Positions 33,624-42,726 are shown, counted from the first letter of the stretch. The stretch is 64,000 nt of DNA from JAGRKR01 sp041397725 (GCA_041397725.1 JAWKVZ010000002.1:248001-312000); one strand, 5' to 3'. A program made the numbers and translations. The notes: generated from the sequence alone by a model not told the origin.

Positions 33624-34550
33624 TTATTTAAGCACGTAGTCCGTGGCGCGTTTCCGGATCAGCCCTTCCTGCGCCACCGAGGCGACCAGGGTGCCGTCGT
33701 CCGTGAAGACGCTGCCGCGGCAGAACCCGCGTGCGCCGAAGGCCGAGGGGCTGTCCTGAACGTAGAGCAGCCAGTCGTCGGCGCGGAACGGCCGATGGAA
33801 CCAGATGGCGTGGTCGAGGCTGGCGAGCTGGATGTCCTTGTCGAAAAGTCCCTTGCCGTGGGCGATGAGGGCGGTGTCGAGCAGTGTGAAGTCCGAGGCG
33901 TAGGCGAGCACGCACTGGTGCAGGGCGGTGTCGTCGGAGAGCCGGCCGTTGGTGCGGATCCATACGCTCTGCTGCGGCTTGCGCGGCTCGCGGCCGATGA
34001 TCCGCGTCGGATCTACGGGGCGCATCTCGATCGGGCGCTCGCGCTGCCAGTAGGCCTTGATGTTCTCCGGGAGGTGGTTGAAGAGCTGCTGGAGCAATTG
34101 CCGCTCGCTCGGCAGTTGCTCGGGGCGCGGCACCTTCGGCATCTCGCTCTGATGGTCGTAGCTCGTCTCCTCCTGGTGGAAGGAGGCGCTCATGGAGAAG
34201 ATCGCCCGACCGTTCTGGATCGCCTTGACGCGGCGGGTCGAGAAGCTGCCGCCGTCACGAATGCGCTCGACCTCGTAGACGATCGGGGTACCGGGAGCGC
34301 CCGGCAGCAGGAAATAGGCATGCAGGGAGTGCGAGCGCCGGCCCTCGACCGTGCGCGCCGCCGCCATGAGCGCCTGGCCGATCACCTGTCCGCCGTAAAC
34401 TCTTTGCCAGCCCTGCGCGGGGCTGCGACCGCGGAAAAGGTTGTGCTCGAGCTGCTCGAGTTCGAGAATGGCGACAAGCTTCTCGAGGGCGTGCTCGTTG
34501 CCGGTGCTGCCGCCGATGGACTGGCGCGCCTGCGGATCTTGCTCGGACAT
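33624..34550 (-). CDS. tesB: Acyl-CoA thioesterase II (tesB)
   Basis: Double-hotdog thioesterase of 308 residues that hydrolyses medium- and long-chain acyl-CoA. The first hotdog domain has FRGRSPAQGWQRVYGGQVIG and HSLHAYFLLPGAPGTPIVYE; the second has ASLDHAIWFHRPFRADDWLL with the catalytic Asp and SAFGARGFCRGSVF. The start is ATG 34550 preceded by GGAGGG; upstream in-frame sequence overlaps the divergent gene's leader and is not conserved. It is divergent from a UbiH-type hydroxylase and lies upstream of glnK-amtB on the same strand, with a stem-loop in between. Confidence 0.94.
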   Translation of the reverse strand: MSEQDPQARQSIGGSTGNEHALEKLVAILELEQLEHNLFRGRSPAQGWQRVYGGQVIGQALMAAARTVEGRRSHSLHAYFLLPGAPGTPIVYEVERIRDGGSFSTRRVKAIQNGRAIFSMSASFHQEETSYDHQSEMPKVPRPEQLPSERQLLQQLFNHLPENIKAYWQRERPIEMRPVDPTRIIGREPRKPQQSVWIRTNGRLSDDTALHQCVLAYASDFTLLDTALIAHGKGLFDKDIQLASLDHAIWFHRPFRADDWLLYVQDSPSAFGARGFCRGSVFTDDGTLVASVAQEGLIRKRATDYVLK

Positions 34551-34671
34551 GAGGTTCGTCCCTCCAGTTCCGGGTTTCGGGCGACGTGGCGCCCGGGCCG
34601 GCAAAGGACGGCAGGCAGGGGGAGCTGTCAAGTCGCGCCCGCGCAGGGCAGACCCTAGTGATGAGGATGCC

Positions 34672-35910
34672 ATGACGTCTCGCGTGCAGGACGAGCACGA
34701 TGTTATCATTGTCGGTGGCGGTTTCGCCGGCCTCAGCTTGGCCATCGCTCTGCGCCAGGGGCTCGGGGCGGGCGCGAGCATCGTCGTCGTGGATCGGGCG
34801 GTGGCCGCAGGGAAGGCCGGCGATCCCCGGGCGTATGCTCTCGGCGCCGGCTCGGTGCGCATGCTGGAGGCGCTCGGCGTCTGGCAGGCGGTGGCTGCAG
34901 CAAGCCAGCCGGTCGCCGCCATCGATATCACCGATTCCCCGCTCGAGACCGCCGTGCGGCCGGTTCTGCTCTCCTACGACAATCACCTCGATCAGGGCGA
35001 GCCGGCGTCATGGATCGTCGACAGTGGCGCGCTGCTCGCAGCCCTGGCCGATCGCGCTGCCGGCAGCGATGGCGTCGTGATCATGGCCGGCTGCGCAGTG
35101 AGTGGCTTCACGAGCGGCGCCAGCGGCATCTCCGTTTCCCTGAGCGATGGCAGGAGCCTTGCGGGCCGGCTGCTCGTCGCCGCGGACGGGCGGGGGTCGT
35201 CGATCCGCGAGGCGGCCGGCATCCGCACGATCGGCCAGGCCTACGATCAGGTCGGCATCGTCACGCGGGTGGCGCTGGAACGCCCGCACGAAGGCCGCGC
35301 CGTGCAGCATTTCCTGCCGGCTGGCCCGTTCGCCATCCTGCCGCTGCCGGAACAGCAGGCGTGCATCACGTGGACCGAGCAGGCCGAGACCGGACGCCGC
35401 ATCGCCGCGCTCGACGATGCTGGCTTCCTGGCCGAGGTGGAGCGCCGTTTCGGCTCGCGTCTCGGCGACCTGCGGCTGGTCGGCGGGCGCGCCGTCTTCC
35501 CACTTGAAGTCTATATCGCGCGCACGTTCGTCGGGCCGCGGCTGGCGCTGATCGGCGATTGCGCCCATGCCGTGCATCCGCTGGCCGGCCAGGGGCTCAA
35601 CCTGGCCTTCCGCGATGTCGCGGCGCTCGCCGAGGTGCTGGGCGAGACTGCACGGCTCGGCATCGATCTTGGCTCCGGCGAGGCGCTCGAGCGCTACGAG
35701 CGCTGGCGGCGGTTCGACACCTTCATGTCGGCGGCGGCCTTCGATGGCTTCAACCGGCTGTTCGGCACCGATTTCCCGCCCGTACGGGCCTTGCGCGACG
35801 TTGGCCTCGGGCTGGTGCACCGCCTGCCCGGCGTGAAGAAGGCGCTCGTCGCGGAGGCGGCCGGTGTCACGGGCAAGCTGCCACGCCTCATGAAGGGGCT
35901 GCCGCTCTGA
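34672..35910 (+). CDS. UbiH/UbiF/COQ6-family FAD hydroxylase
   Basis: Flavin-dependent monooxygenase of 412 residues likely acting in ubiquinone biosynthesis. FAD-binding motif VIIVGGGFAGLSLAIALRQG begins the protein; the middle motif is RLLVAADGRGSSIREAAGI, and the UbiH/COQ6 signature is LALIGDCAHAVHPLAGQGLN followed by LAFRDVAALAEVL. Which ring position it hydroxylates (C5, C6 or C1) cannot be decided, because alphaproteobacterial members such as UbiL and UbiM differ in specificity. The start is ATG 34672 with GAGG six bases upstream. It is divergent from tesB, an arrangement common in rhizobial genomes. Confidence 0.88.
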   Translation: MTSRVQDEHDVIIVGGGFAGLSLAIALRQGLGAGASIVVVDRAVAAGKAGDPRAYALGAGSVRMLEALGVWQAVAAASQPVAAIDITDSPLETAVRPVLLSYDNHLDQGEPASWIVDSGALLAALADRAAGSDGVVIMAGCAVSGFTSGASGISVSLSDGRSLAGRLLVAADGRGSSIREAAGIRTIGQAYDQVGIVTRVALERPHEGRAVQHFLPAGPFAILPLPEQQACITWTEQAETGRRIAALDDAGFLAEVERRFGSRLGDLRLVGGRAVFPLEVYIARTFVGPRLALIGDCAHAVHPLAGQGLNLAFRDVAALAEVLGETARLGIDLGSGEALERYERWRRFDTFMSAAAFDGFNRLFGTDFPPVRALRDVGLGLVHRLPGVKKALVAEAAGVTGKLPRLMKGLPL

Positions 35911-35944
35911 CGAGCGACGCGATCCTGCGTCAGGCGGCGGTGCG

Positions 35945-35971
35945 GCCGGCTTGACCGAGGTCAACGCCGGC
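35945..35971. promoter_or_regulatory. Palindrome after the UbiH-type gene (operator or terminator)
   Basis: GCCGGC-TTGACC-GA-GGTCAA-C-GCCGGC spans 35945-35971: a perfect 14-bp palindrome TTGACCGAGGTCAA flanked by GCCGGC arms offset by one base. It could be a terminator, though no T run follows, or an operator for the operon starting at 36095. Confidence 0.4.
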
Positions 35972-36094
35972 ACCCGGTACCCTCCTAGAGTGAGACGTGC
36001 GTTCTCGCGCGAGGTCCGCATGCTTCCGGCTCGCGCGATCGCAGACGCGGCTCTCTGCGAGGGGCGGACGGCGTGAAATGCCAGGGCGCGCGAG

Positions 36095-37231
36095 ATGACC
36101 CGCATCGGCTTCATCCTGAATCCGATCGCCGGCATGGGCGGGCGGGTCGGTCTCAAAGGGACGGATGACGTGCTGGAGGAGGCAGTCCGTCGCGGTGCCG
36201 AGCCGGTCTCAGCTGGGCGCGCCCGCGACATGCTGATGGCGCTGCGCGCTGCGCCGGGGGCGCGCGAGCGCCTCGCGGCTGTCCGCTGGCTCACCTGTGC
36301 CGGCTCCATGGGGGGCGACGTGCTCAGCCAGGCCGGCTTCGAGACTGTCGAGATCGTCTACGTCCCCAAGCCTGCCAGCGATGCCGGCGATACGGCTGCC
36401 GCCGTCCAGGCCATGCTCGCCGCCGGCGCCGAGCTGATCCTGTTTTGCGGTGGTGACGGGACGGCGCGCGACATTGCCGCGGCAGCCGGGCGGCGCGTTC
36501 CCGTGCTCGGCATCCCCTCGGGCGTGAAGATGTACTCGGGCGTCTTCGGCACGACGCCGGCGCGCACGGCCGACATTCTCGTCGGCTTTCTGGAGGGCAG
36601 GCTGGAGGCTGTGGAGGCCGAGGTGCTCGATCTCGACGAGGAGCGATATCGCGCCGGCGAGTGGGCCGTTCGTCGGCATCAGGTGGCGCTGACGCCCTAT
36701 GAGCCGAACTATACGCAGGCTGCCAAGCAGATCGTGTCGGAGGTTTCGGACGCGCAGGCGAAGCAGGATATCGCCGACTATCTCGGGGAGTTGATCGCCG
36801 CCGCACCCGGGCGCCTCGTGCTGCTGGGGCCGGGCACGACGGTGCAGGCCGTCGCCGCCGCACTCGGCATCGCCAAGAGCCTGCTCGGGATCGACGCCGT
36901 CGTCGGGGGCACGTGCGTCGGCTCGGACCTCGACGAGCGCGGCGTGCTCGACCTGCTCGCCCGGCACGCCGACGTCCTGCTGGTCTTGAGCCCGATCGGA
37001 GCGCAGGGGTTCGTGCTCGGACGCGGCAACCTGCAACTGAGCCCGCGGGCCATCCGAAGGGTCGGCCTGGCGCGTATCGTCGTCGTGGCGACGCCAGCCA
37101 AGCTGGCGCGCACGCCAGATCTGCGCTTCGACACCGGCGATGCCGCGCTCGATGCCGAGATCGCGGCGCACGGGCATCTGGCGGTTGTCGTAGGCTATCG
37201 GCGCCACAGGATGGTGAGGATCAGGAGCTAG
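36095..37231 (+). CDS. ATP-NAD kinase family protein (AcoX-like)
   Basis: A 378-residue protein of the NAD kinase/diacylglycerol-kinase-like superfamily. The start MTRIGFILNPIAGMGGRVGLKG and the nucleotide-binding GGDGTARDIAAAAG near residue 128 are diagnostic; GIPSGVKMYSGVFGTTP follows. The C-terminal half (VVGGTCVGSDLDERGVLDLL, LSPIGAQGFVLGRGNLQLSP) is typical of the large ATP-NAD kinase subgroup that includes AcoX, distinct from housekeeping NadK. Function of the subgroup is not settled. It starts at ATG 36095 and lies 90 bp upstream of gcvPA-gcvPB, probably in one operon, which suggests a link to glycine decarboxylation or its NAD(P) supply. Confidence 0.82.
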   Translation: MTRIGFILNPIAGMGGRVGLKGTDDVLEEAVRRGAEPVSAGRARDMLMALRAAPGARERLAAVRWLTCAGSMGGDVLSQAGFETVEIVYVPKPASDAGDTAAAVQAMLAAGAELILFCGGDGTARDIAAAAGRRVPVLGIPSGVKMYSGVFGTTPARTADILVGFLEGRLEAVEAEVLDLDEERYRAGEWAVRRHQVALTPYEPNYTQAAKQIVSEVSDAQAKQDIADYLGELIAAAPGRLVLLGPGTTVQAVAAALGIAKSLLGIDAVVGGTCVGSDLDERGVLDLLARHADVLLVLSPIGAQGFVLGRGNLQLSPRAIRRVGLARIVVVATPAKLARTPDLRFDTGDAALDAEIAAHGHLAVVVGYRRHRMVRIRS

Positions 37232-37321
37232 GGCACGGTGCACGTTTTCGACGGCGGTCCTGCGCGGCCCCCTCGATCGATCGCATCCTTGGCCCGCACA
37301 GCCGCAGAGGATGAAAGTGCG

Positions 37322-38674
37322 ATGTCGTTTGTCCCACATAGCGAGGCGGAGCGCGCGGCCATGCTGGCGAGGATCGGCGTACCGCGGATGGAGACGCTGT
37401 TCGACGACGTTCCCCAGGCCGCGCGCTTTCCAGCGCTGGAGCTGCCGGCGCCCATCTCGCAGCTCGAGCTCGAAGCGGAGATGCGCGCCCTCGCCGATAC
37501 CAACGCGGCCGCTCGTCGGCACGTGTCGTTTCTCGGTGCGGGCAGCTATGCCCACTTCCGGCCGGCGACGGTCGATGCCGTTCTGCGTCGTGGCGAGATG
37601 TTCACATCCTACACGCCCTATCAGCCCGAGCTCAGCCAGGGCATGCTGCAGGCGATGTTCGAGTACCAGACGATGATCTGTCGTCTCACCGGCATGGACG
37701 TCGCCACCGCGAGCCACTACGACGGCGCCACGGCGCTGGCCGAGGCCGTGTTTCTGGCGCTTGCCGCGGCGCCGGGGAAGCGAAAGCGCGTCCTGGTCTC
37801 GTCGAGCGTGCATCCGCACGTCCGCGCTGTGCTCGCGACATATCTCGCAGGCACTGAGGCGTCGCTCGTCGACATGCGCCTCGGCGAGGGGAAATCGGGC
37901 GAGCCGGCGCCATCGATCGATGCGACGGCCGGCGCCGTCGTGCTGGCCTCGCCCAACGTTTTCGGCCAGCTCGAGGACGTGGCCGGCGTCGCGGCACGCG
38001 CCAAGGCTGCCGGCGCCTTGCTGGTCGTGGTGACGGACCCCATCGCGCTCGGCCTCTTCGCGCCGCCCGGCGCGCAGGGTGCGGATGTCGTCGTCGCCGA
38101 CGGACAATGTCTCGGCCTGCCCCCGAGCTTCGGCGGCCCGTCGCTCGGCATCTTCGCCACGCGCGAGGCGCACGTGCGGCGGCTGCCCGGCCGGCTCGTC
38201 GGCGAGACGACGGACGGAAGCGGGCGGCGGGGCTACGTCCTGACGCTCGGCACGCGCGAGCAGCACATCCGGCGCGCCAGGGCGACAAGCAACATCTGCA
38301 CGAATGCGGCGCTCGGCGCCCTGGCGGCCAGCGTCTATCTGGCGACCCTCGGTCGTCACGGGCTGAGGCGGGTCGCCGAACTCTGCTATCACAAGTGCCA
38401 TTACGCCGCCGCGCAGGCGAGCCGGCTGCCGGGCGTCGTGCTCAATCCGCAAGCGCCGGACGCTGCCTTCTTCAAGGAGTTCGTACTGCAGCTGCCGCTC
38501 CCGGTCGCCGAGGTCAACGCGGTCCTGCTGGAGCGCTACGGCATCATAGGCGGCCTCGATCTCGGGACGATCATCGAGGGGCTTTCGCACCACATGCTCG
38601 TGGCGGTGACGGAGGTGGCGAGCCGCGGCGATATCGACCGCTTCGTCACGGGCCTGGCGGAGGCGACGCGATGA
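37322..38674 (+). CDS. gcvPA: Glycine dehydrogenase (decarboxylating) subunit 1 (gcvPA)
   Basis: Alpha subunit of split-type P protein of the glycine cleavage system, 450 residues. Family blocks include FVPHSEAERAAMLARIGV, FLGAGSYAHFRPATVDAVL, SYTPYQPELSQGMLQAMFEY and GATALAEAVFLAL. Together with GcvPB it decarboxylates glycine, using PLP, and passes the aminomethyl group to lipoylated GcvH. ATG 37322 is chosen because similarity begins there; open frame upstream is not conserved. Its stop overlaps the gcvPB start (ATGA). Neither gcvT nor gcvH is found on either side, so the remaining subunits must be elsewhere or the pair is used differently. Confidence 0.94.
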   Translation: MSFVPHSEAERAAMLARIGVPRMETLFDDVPQAARFPALELPAPISQLELEAEMRALADTNAAARRHVSFLGAGSYAHFRPATVDAVLRRGEMFTSYTPYQPELSQGMLQAMFEYQTMICRLTGMDVATASHYDGATALAEAVFLALAAAPGKRKRVLVSSSVHPHVRAVLATYLAGTEASLVDMRLGEGKSGEPAPSIDATAGAVVLASPNVFGQLEDVAGVAARAKAAGALLVVVTDPIALGLFAPPGAQGADVVVADGQCLGLPPSFGGPSLGIFATREAHVRRLPGRLVGETTDGSGRRGYVLTLGTREQHIRRARATSNICTNAALGALAASVYLATLGRHGLRRVAELCYHKCHYAAAQASRLPGVVLNPQAPDAAFFKEFVLQLPLPVAEVNAVLLERYGIIGGLDLGTIIEGLSHHMLVAVTEVASRGDIDRFVTGLAEATR

Positions 38675-40146
38675 CATCCCACAACGCCATGCAAGGCTTG
38701 GAGCCGACGCTCTACGAGGCGAGCGTTCCCGGCCGATGCGGCCTCAGTCTGCCGCGGCTCGACGTGCCGGAGGCGGCGCTGCCGGAGACCTGGCTCAGAT
38801 CCGATCTCGGCCTGCCGGAGCTGAGCGAGCTCGACGTCATCCGCCACTATCAGCATCTCGCGCAGCGCAATTTCGGGGTCGACAGCGGCTTCTATCCTCT
38901 CGGCTCCTGTACGATGAAATACAACCCGCGCATCTGTGAGGAGGTCGCCCGTCTCGACGGCTTCGCACTTGCGCACCCGCTTGCGCCGGAGGGGCAGGTG
39001 CAAGGCAACCTCGCGCTGATGTGGCGGCTGCAGCGCTGGCTGGCGGAGATCGGCGGCTTTGCGCAGGTGTCCCTGCAGCCGGCTGCCGGTGCTCACGGCG
39101 AGCTGACGGGGTTGCTCATGATGCGCGCCTATCACCGCGACCGGGGCGCCGCGCACCGCGACCAGATCCTCATTCCCGACTCGGCCCACGGCACCAACCC
39201 CGCCTCGACGACGATGGCCGGCTACGTCGCCGTGGAGATCCCGTCGGATCAGCGCGGCAACATCGATCTCGATGCGCTCGCGGCCGCCTGCACGGACCGC
39301 GTGGCTGGCCTGATGATCACCAATCCGAACACGCTCGGGCTGTTCGAGGAGCATCTTGGCGAGGTGGTCCGCGCGGTCCATGCCTGCGGCGGCCTCGTCT
39401 ATGGCGACGGCGCCAACATGAACGCGCTCACCGGCATTGCGCGGCCCGCCGATCTGGGCATCGACGTGATGCACTTCAATCTGCACAAGACGTTCGCCAC
39501 GCCGCACGGCGGTGGTGGGCCGGGCTCGGGGCCGGTCGGCGCTTCGGCTGATCTCGCCCCCTATCTGCCGGGACCGATCGCCTCGGAGCTGGTCGCGGCG
39601 AGCGAGGGTGTGCCGGCTCGCTTCGGCTGGCGCATGCCGGATCGCTCGATCGGCCGCATGGCGGCGTTCCACGGCAGTTTCGCGCTGCTCGTGCGGGCCT
39701 ATGCCTACCTGCGGCTCCTCGGTGCGGAAGGACTGCGCAGCAATGCCATGCACGCCGTGCTCAACGCCAACTACCTGCGCGCGTGCCTGCGTGCGATCCT
39801 GCCGGTGCCCTTCGACAGGGTCTGCATGCACGAGTTCGTGTGCGAGGGGCGCGTCGCCGGCAGTCCTGTGCATGCGCTCGACATCAGCAAGCGCCTCATG
39901 GACTATGGTTTCCATCCCCCGACGAACTATTTCCCACTGACCGTGCGGGAGGCGCTGATGATCGAGCCGACGGAGTGTGAGAGCAAGCCGACGCTCGACG
40001 CCTTCGTGGCCGCGCTCACGCGCATCGCGGCGGAGGCCAGGGAGACGCCGGAGCTTCTGACGACGGCGCCGCATTCCACGCCTGTCGGCCGTCTCGACGA
40101 GGTGAAGGCAGCGCGCGAGCGTGTGCTCACGGAACGGTGTCGATGA
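38671..40146 (+). CDS. gcvPB: Glycine dehydrogenase (decarboxylating) subunit 2 (gcvPB)
   Basis: Beta subunit of split P protein, 491 residues, carrying the PLP site. Conserved: GFYPLGSCTMKYNPRICEE, SLQPAAGAHGELTGLLMMR, PDSAHGTNPASTTMAGY and the Schiff-base lysine K273 in HFNLHKTFATPHGGGGPG. GADIVHFNLHK-type context is as in other GcvPB proteins. The ATG at 38671 overlaps the gcvPA stop, so the subunits are made in equal amounts. A hairpin follows the stop (40189-40209), probably ending the operon before the site-2 protease gene. Confidence 0.96.
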   Translation: MTSHNAMQGLEPTLYEASVPGRCGLSLPRLDVPEAALPETWLRSDLGLPELSELDVIRHYQHLAQRNFGVDSGFYPLGSCTMKYNPRICEEVARLDGFALAHPLAPEGQVQGNLALMWRLQRWLAEIGGFAQVSLQPAAGAHGELTGLLMMRAYHRDRGAAHRDQILIPDSAHGTNPASTTMAGYVAVEIPSDQRGNIDLDALAAACTDRVAGLMITNPNTLGLFEEHLGEVVRAVHACGGLVYGDGANMNALTGIARPADLGIDVMHFNLHKTFATPHGGGGPGSGPVGASADLAPYLPGPIASELVAASEGVPARFGWRMPDRSIGRMAAFHGSFALLVRAYAYLRLLGAEGLRSNAMHAVLNANYLRACLRAILPVPFDRVCMHEFVCEGRVAGSPVHALDISKRLMDYGFHPPTNYFPLTVREALMIEPTECESKPTLDAFVAALTRIAAEARETPELLTTAPHSTPVGRLDEVKAARERVLTERCR

Positions 40147-40188
40147 TGTCGGGGGCGGCGCTCCGGCACCGCGGGTGCAGTCCGCTCT

Positions 40189-40209
40189 AAGAGCCGGTGT
40201 GGGGCTCTT
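40189..40209 (+). terminator. Hairpin after gcvPB
   Basis: AAGAGCC (40189-40195) and GGCTCTT (40203-40209) form a perfect 7-bp stem with a 7-nt loop, 42 bp after the gcvPB stop and 27 bp before the next gene. The T pair at the stem end is short, so termination may be partial. Confidence 0.45.
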
Positions 40210-40235
40210 CGCGTGAGGCGAGAAAGGATGTCTGC

Positions 40236-41327
40236 ATGCTGTCTGGCGGATCGTTCAAGCTGTTCAGTGTCGCTGGAACCGACGTGAAGGTGCACCCGAC
40301 CTTCTTCCTGCTGCTCGCCTGGATCGGCGTCATGTACTGGCTGAGCGGCGGGCCGGCGGCGGCGGTGTCGGGCATCATCTTCATTCTGTTGCTGTTCGTC
40401 TGCGTCCTGCTGCACGAGTTCGGTCACATCTTCGCCGCCTCACGCTACGGCATACGTACGCCCGACATCACGCTGCTGCCGATCGGCGGCGTCGCCTCGC
40501 TCGAGCGCATGCCGGAAAAGCCCTCGCAGGAAATCGTCGTGGCGCTGGCTGGTCCCGCGGTTACCCTGGCCATCGCCATCGTGCTCATCGCGGCGCTCGG
40601 TTTCCGCTTCGACGTGACGGACATCGCGCGCCTCGAGGATGTGCGCACCAGCATGGTAGGGCGCCTTGCAGCGGCGAACGTGGCGCTGCTCGTCTTCAAC
40701 CTCATTCCGGCTTTCCCGATGGATGGCGGCCGGGTGCTGCGCGCGCTCCTTGCCATCCGGCTCGGCCATACCCAGGCGACGCGCGTAGCGGCGCGCATCG
40801 GGCAAATGTTCGCCGTGCTGCTCGGCTTCCTCGGGCTGCTCGGCAATCCGCTGCTGGTGCTGGTGGCTGTGTTCGTGTTCATGGCGGCGGCGGGCGAGGC
40901 CGGTTATGTGCAGGTCCGCGACCTGACGCGCGGCTATCTGGCTGCGGACGCCATGATCACGACGTACGAGCCGCTCAGTCCGCTCGCCACGGCAGACGAC
41001 GGTGCAGCGCTGCTGCTCGCCACGACGCAGCAGGAGTTCCTCGTCGTCGACGGCGCGGGCACGCTCAGGGGCGTGGTGACGCGCCAGGCCTTGATCAAGG
41101 CGCTGTCGGAAACGGGGGGAGCGACCCCGGTGCTCGACATCATGACGGCGGACGTACCGATGGTTTCCGAGCGGGCGAGCCTCGACTCGGTCTTCCAGGC
41201 GTTGCAGCGCCGGGAGGTGTCCGTGATCGGCGTCGCCGGCGTAGACGGGCGGCTCAAGGGATACATCAGCCCGGAGAACCTGTCGGAGCTGATCATGATC
41301 CGCTCGGCCAAGGCGAAGCAGGTCTGA
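40236..41327 (+). CDS. Site-2 protease family zinc metalloprotease with CBS domains
   Basis: M50-family intramembrane protease of 363 residues. The zinc-binding helix is HEFGH (60-64) in VLLHEFGHIFAASRYG; the third ligand lies in the LIPAFPMDGGRVLRA motif near residue 165. Several hydrophobic helices cover residues 20-230. The C-terminal part (about 240-363) is a pair of CBS domains, with EFLVVDGAGTLRGVVTR and VSVIGVAGVDGRLKGYI, which usually bind adenosine nucleotides and tune activity. There is no PDZ domain, so it is not RseP. The start is ATG 40236 with AAAGGA upstream; an earlier in-frame start would add 13 residues. Substrate unknown. Confidence 0.9.
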   Translation: MLSGGSFKLFSVAGTDVKVHPTFFLLLAWIGVMYWLSGGPAAAVSGIIFILLLFVCVLLHEFGHIFAASRYGIRTPDITLLPIGGVASLERMPEKPSQEIVVALAGPAVTLAIAIVLIAALGFRFDVTDIARLEDVRTSMVGRLAAANVALLVFNLIPAFPMDGGRVLRALLAIRLGHTQATRVAARIGQMFAVLLGFLGLLGNPLLVLVAVFVFMAAAGEAGYVQVRDLTRGYLAADAMITTYEPLSPLATADDGAALLLATTQQEFLVVDGAGTLRGVVTRQALIKALSETGGATPVLDIMTADVPMVSERASLDSVFQALQRREVSVIGVAGVDGRLKGYISPENLSELIMIRSAKAKQV

Positions 41328-41463
41328 GGGGCGATCGGCCGGGGGCGCAGCGGCGGGTCGCTGTTGATCTCCGTCAAGCGGGCGAGGCGGCTCTGCGCGT
41401 AGAGGCATCGACGGCCTCGATGCGAGGTCGGGTGTCGCGGCAGCGATTGTGCAGGCAGACCAC

Positions 41464-42726
41464 ATGGGAATGAGGTCGAGGACGCTTGTCCGGCTGTTCG
41501 CCATCGCGGTTCTCGCGCTGGCGACGGCGTCGGGCGTCGTGGCTCAGCAGAGACCGGCGCCGGCGGACGGCCGCGGAGACGCTCCGGTGGCGATCTATCT
41601 CATGTGGACCGCAACGTGCCCGCACTGCGCCAAGGCGCGCAGCTATGTGACGAGCCTGGTGGCCAGCGAGCCTCGCTTCGCTCTGCGATCCATCGAGCTC
41701 ACCGGCGATGGTGTGCGCGAGCAGCAGTTCATCGCCATCATTCGTCATTTCCGCATCGATCCGCCGGTCGTGCCCGTCGTGATCGTCGGCGAGGAGGTGT
41801 TCGTCGGCTACGACGGCGACGCCACCTCGGGCGCTGCCATCCGGGCCAAGGCCTATGCCTGCCTCGTCGCGGGTTGCGCGGATACGGCGGCGCCTGTGCT
41901 GGCCGCGGCTGCGAGCGGGCGCCAGCCAATCACTCAAGGTGCGGCGGAGGGTGCCCGCACGCGGGGGCCGGCCGTGCCCACAAGCATCAAGGTGCCATTC
42001 TTCGGAGAGATCCAGACGAGCACGCTCTCGCTGCCGATGCTGACGATCGTGCTGGCCGCGATCGACGGCTTCAACCCGTGCGCGATGTGGGTGCTGGTGT
42101 TCCTGATCGGCCTGCTCGTCGGCATGAACGATCCGGTGCGCATGTGGAGCTATGGCGCGGTCTTCATCGGCACCTCGGCGGCCGTGTACTACGCCTTCAT
42201 GGCGGCCTGGCTCAATCTCTTCCTGTTCCTCGGCTCACTCGCGTGGATCCGCATGGCGGTCGGCGTCTTTGCGCTCGGCGCGGCGGCCTATTACCTGCGG
42301 GAATTCGCGCGCAATCCCGAAGGCGCCTGTCCGGTCACCTCGCCGGGCGAGCGGCAGGGCATCATGAACCGCTTCCGTGGCCTCGTGACCGAGCGCTCGT
42401 TCGTGCTGGCCGTGCTCGGCATCGCGGCGCTTGCGGTCGCTGTCAACATGATAGAGCTGCTCTGCTCGGCCGGCATTCCCGCCGTCTATACGCAGGTTCT
42501 GGCGTTGAGCAATCTCTCGCCGGCCGGCTATTACGCCTATCTCGCGCTCTATATCGCGATCTTCATGCTCGACGATGGCGTCGTGTTCGTCACGGCCATG
42601 CTGACGCTACGGGCTAGCGGTCTGGCGGCGACCTACTCGCGTTACTCCCATCTCGTCGGCGGCGTGGTGCTTGGTGCCGTCGGTCTCCTGCTGCTGTTCC
42701 GGCCGCAGTGGTTGTCCTTCTCCTGA
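41464..42726 (+). CDS. Thioredoxin-fold/DsbD-like transmembrane fusion protein
   Basis: A 420-residue membrane protein. An N-terminal signal or anchor (LVRLFAIAVLALATASGVV) precedes a periplasmic thioredoxin/glutaredoxin-type domain with redox motif C52-P-H-C55 in TATCPHCAKARSYV. About six membrane helices follow from residue 190. They contain DGFNPCAMWVLVFLIG (C206) and NMIELLCSAGIPAVYTQ (C334), the paired cysteines typical of the DsbD/CcdA electron-transfer channel. The protein thus could carry electrons from cytoplasmic thioredoxin through the membrane to its own outer domain. The start is uncertain (GTG 41449, ATG 41464 or ATG 41470); ribosome sites are weak. No cytochrome-c maturation gene is adjacent. 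Confidence 0.82.
   Translation: MGMRSRTLVRLFAIAVLALATASGVVAQQRPAPADGRGDAPVAIYLMWTATCPHCAKARSYVTSLVASEPRFALRSIELTGDGVREQQFIAIIRHFRIDPPVVPVVIVGEEVFVGYDGDATSGAAIRAKAYACLVAGCADTAAPVLAAAASGRQPITQGAAEGARTRGPAVPTSIKVPFFGEIQTSTLSLPMLTIVLAAIDGFNPCAMWVLVFLIGLLVGMNDPVRMWSYGAVFIGTSAAVYYAFMAAWLNLFLFLGSLAWIRMAVGVFALGAAAYYLREFARNPEGACPVTSPGERQGIMNRFRGLVTERSFVLAVLGIAALAVAVNMIELLCSAGIPAVYTQVLALSNLSPAGYYAYLALYIAIFMLDDGVVFVTAMLTLRASGLAATYSRYSHLVGGVVLGAVGLLLLFRPQWLSFS

Noticed and set aside
37232..37321. Glycine riboswitch ahead of gcvPA
   Set aside because: The 90-bp leader shows no tandem glycine-aptamer core or matching stems, and is too short for a typical tandem aptamer.
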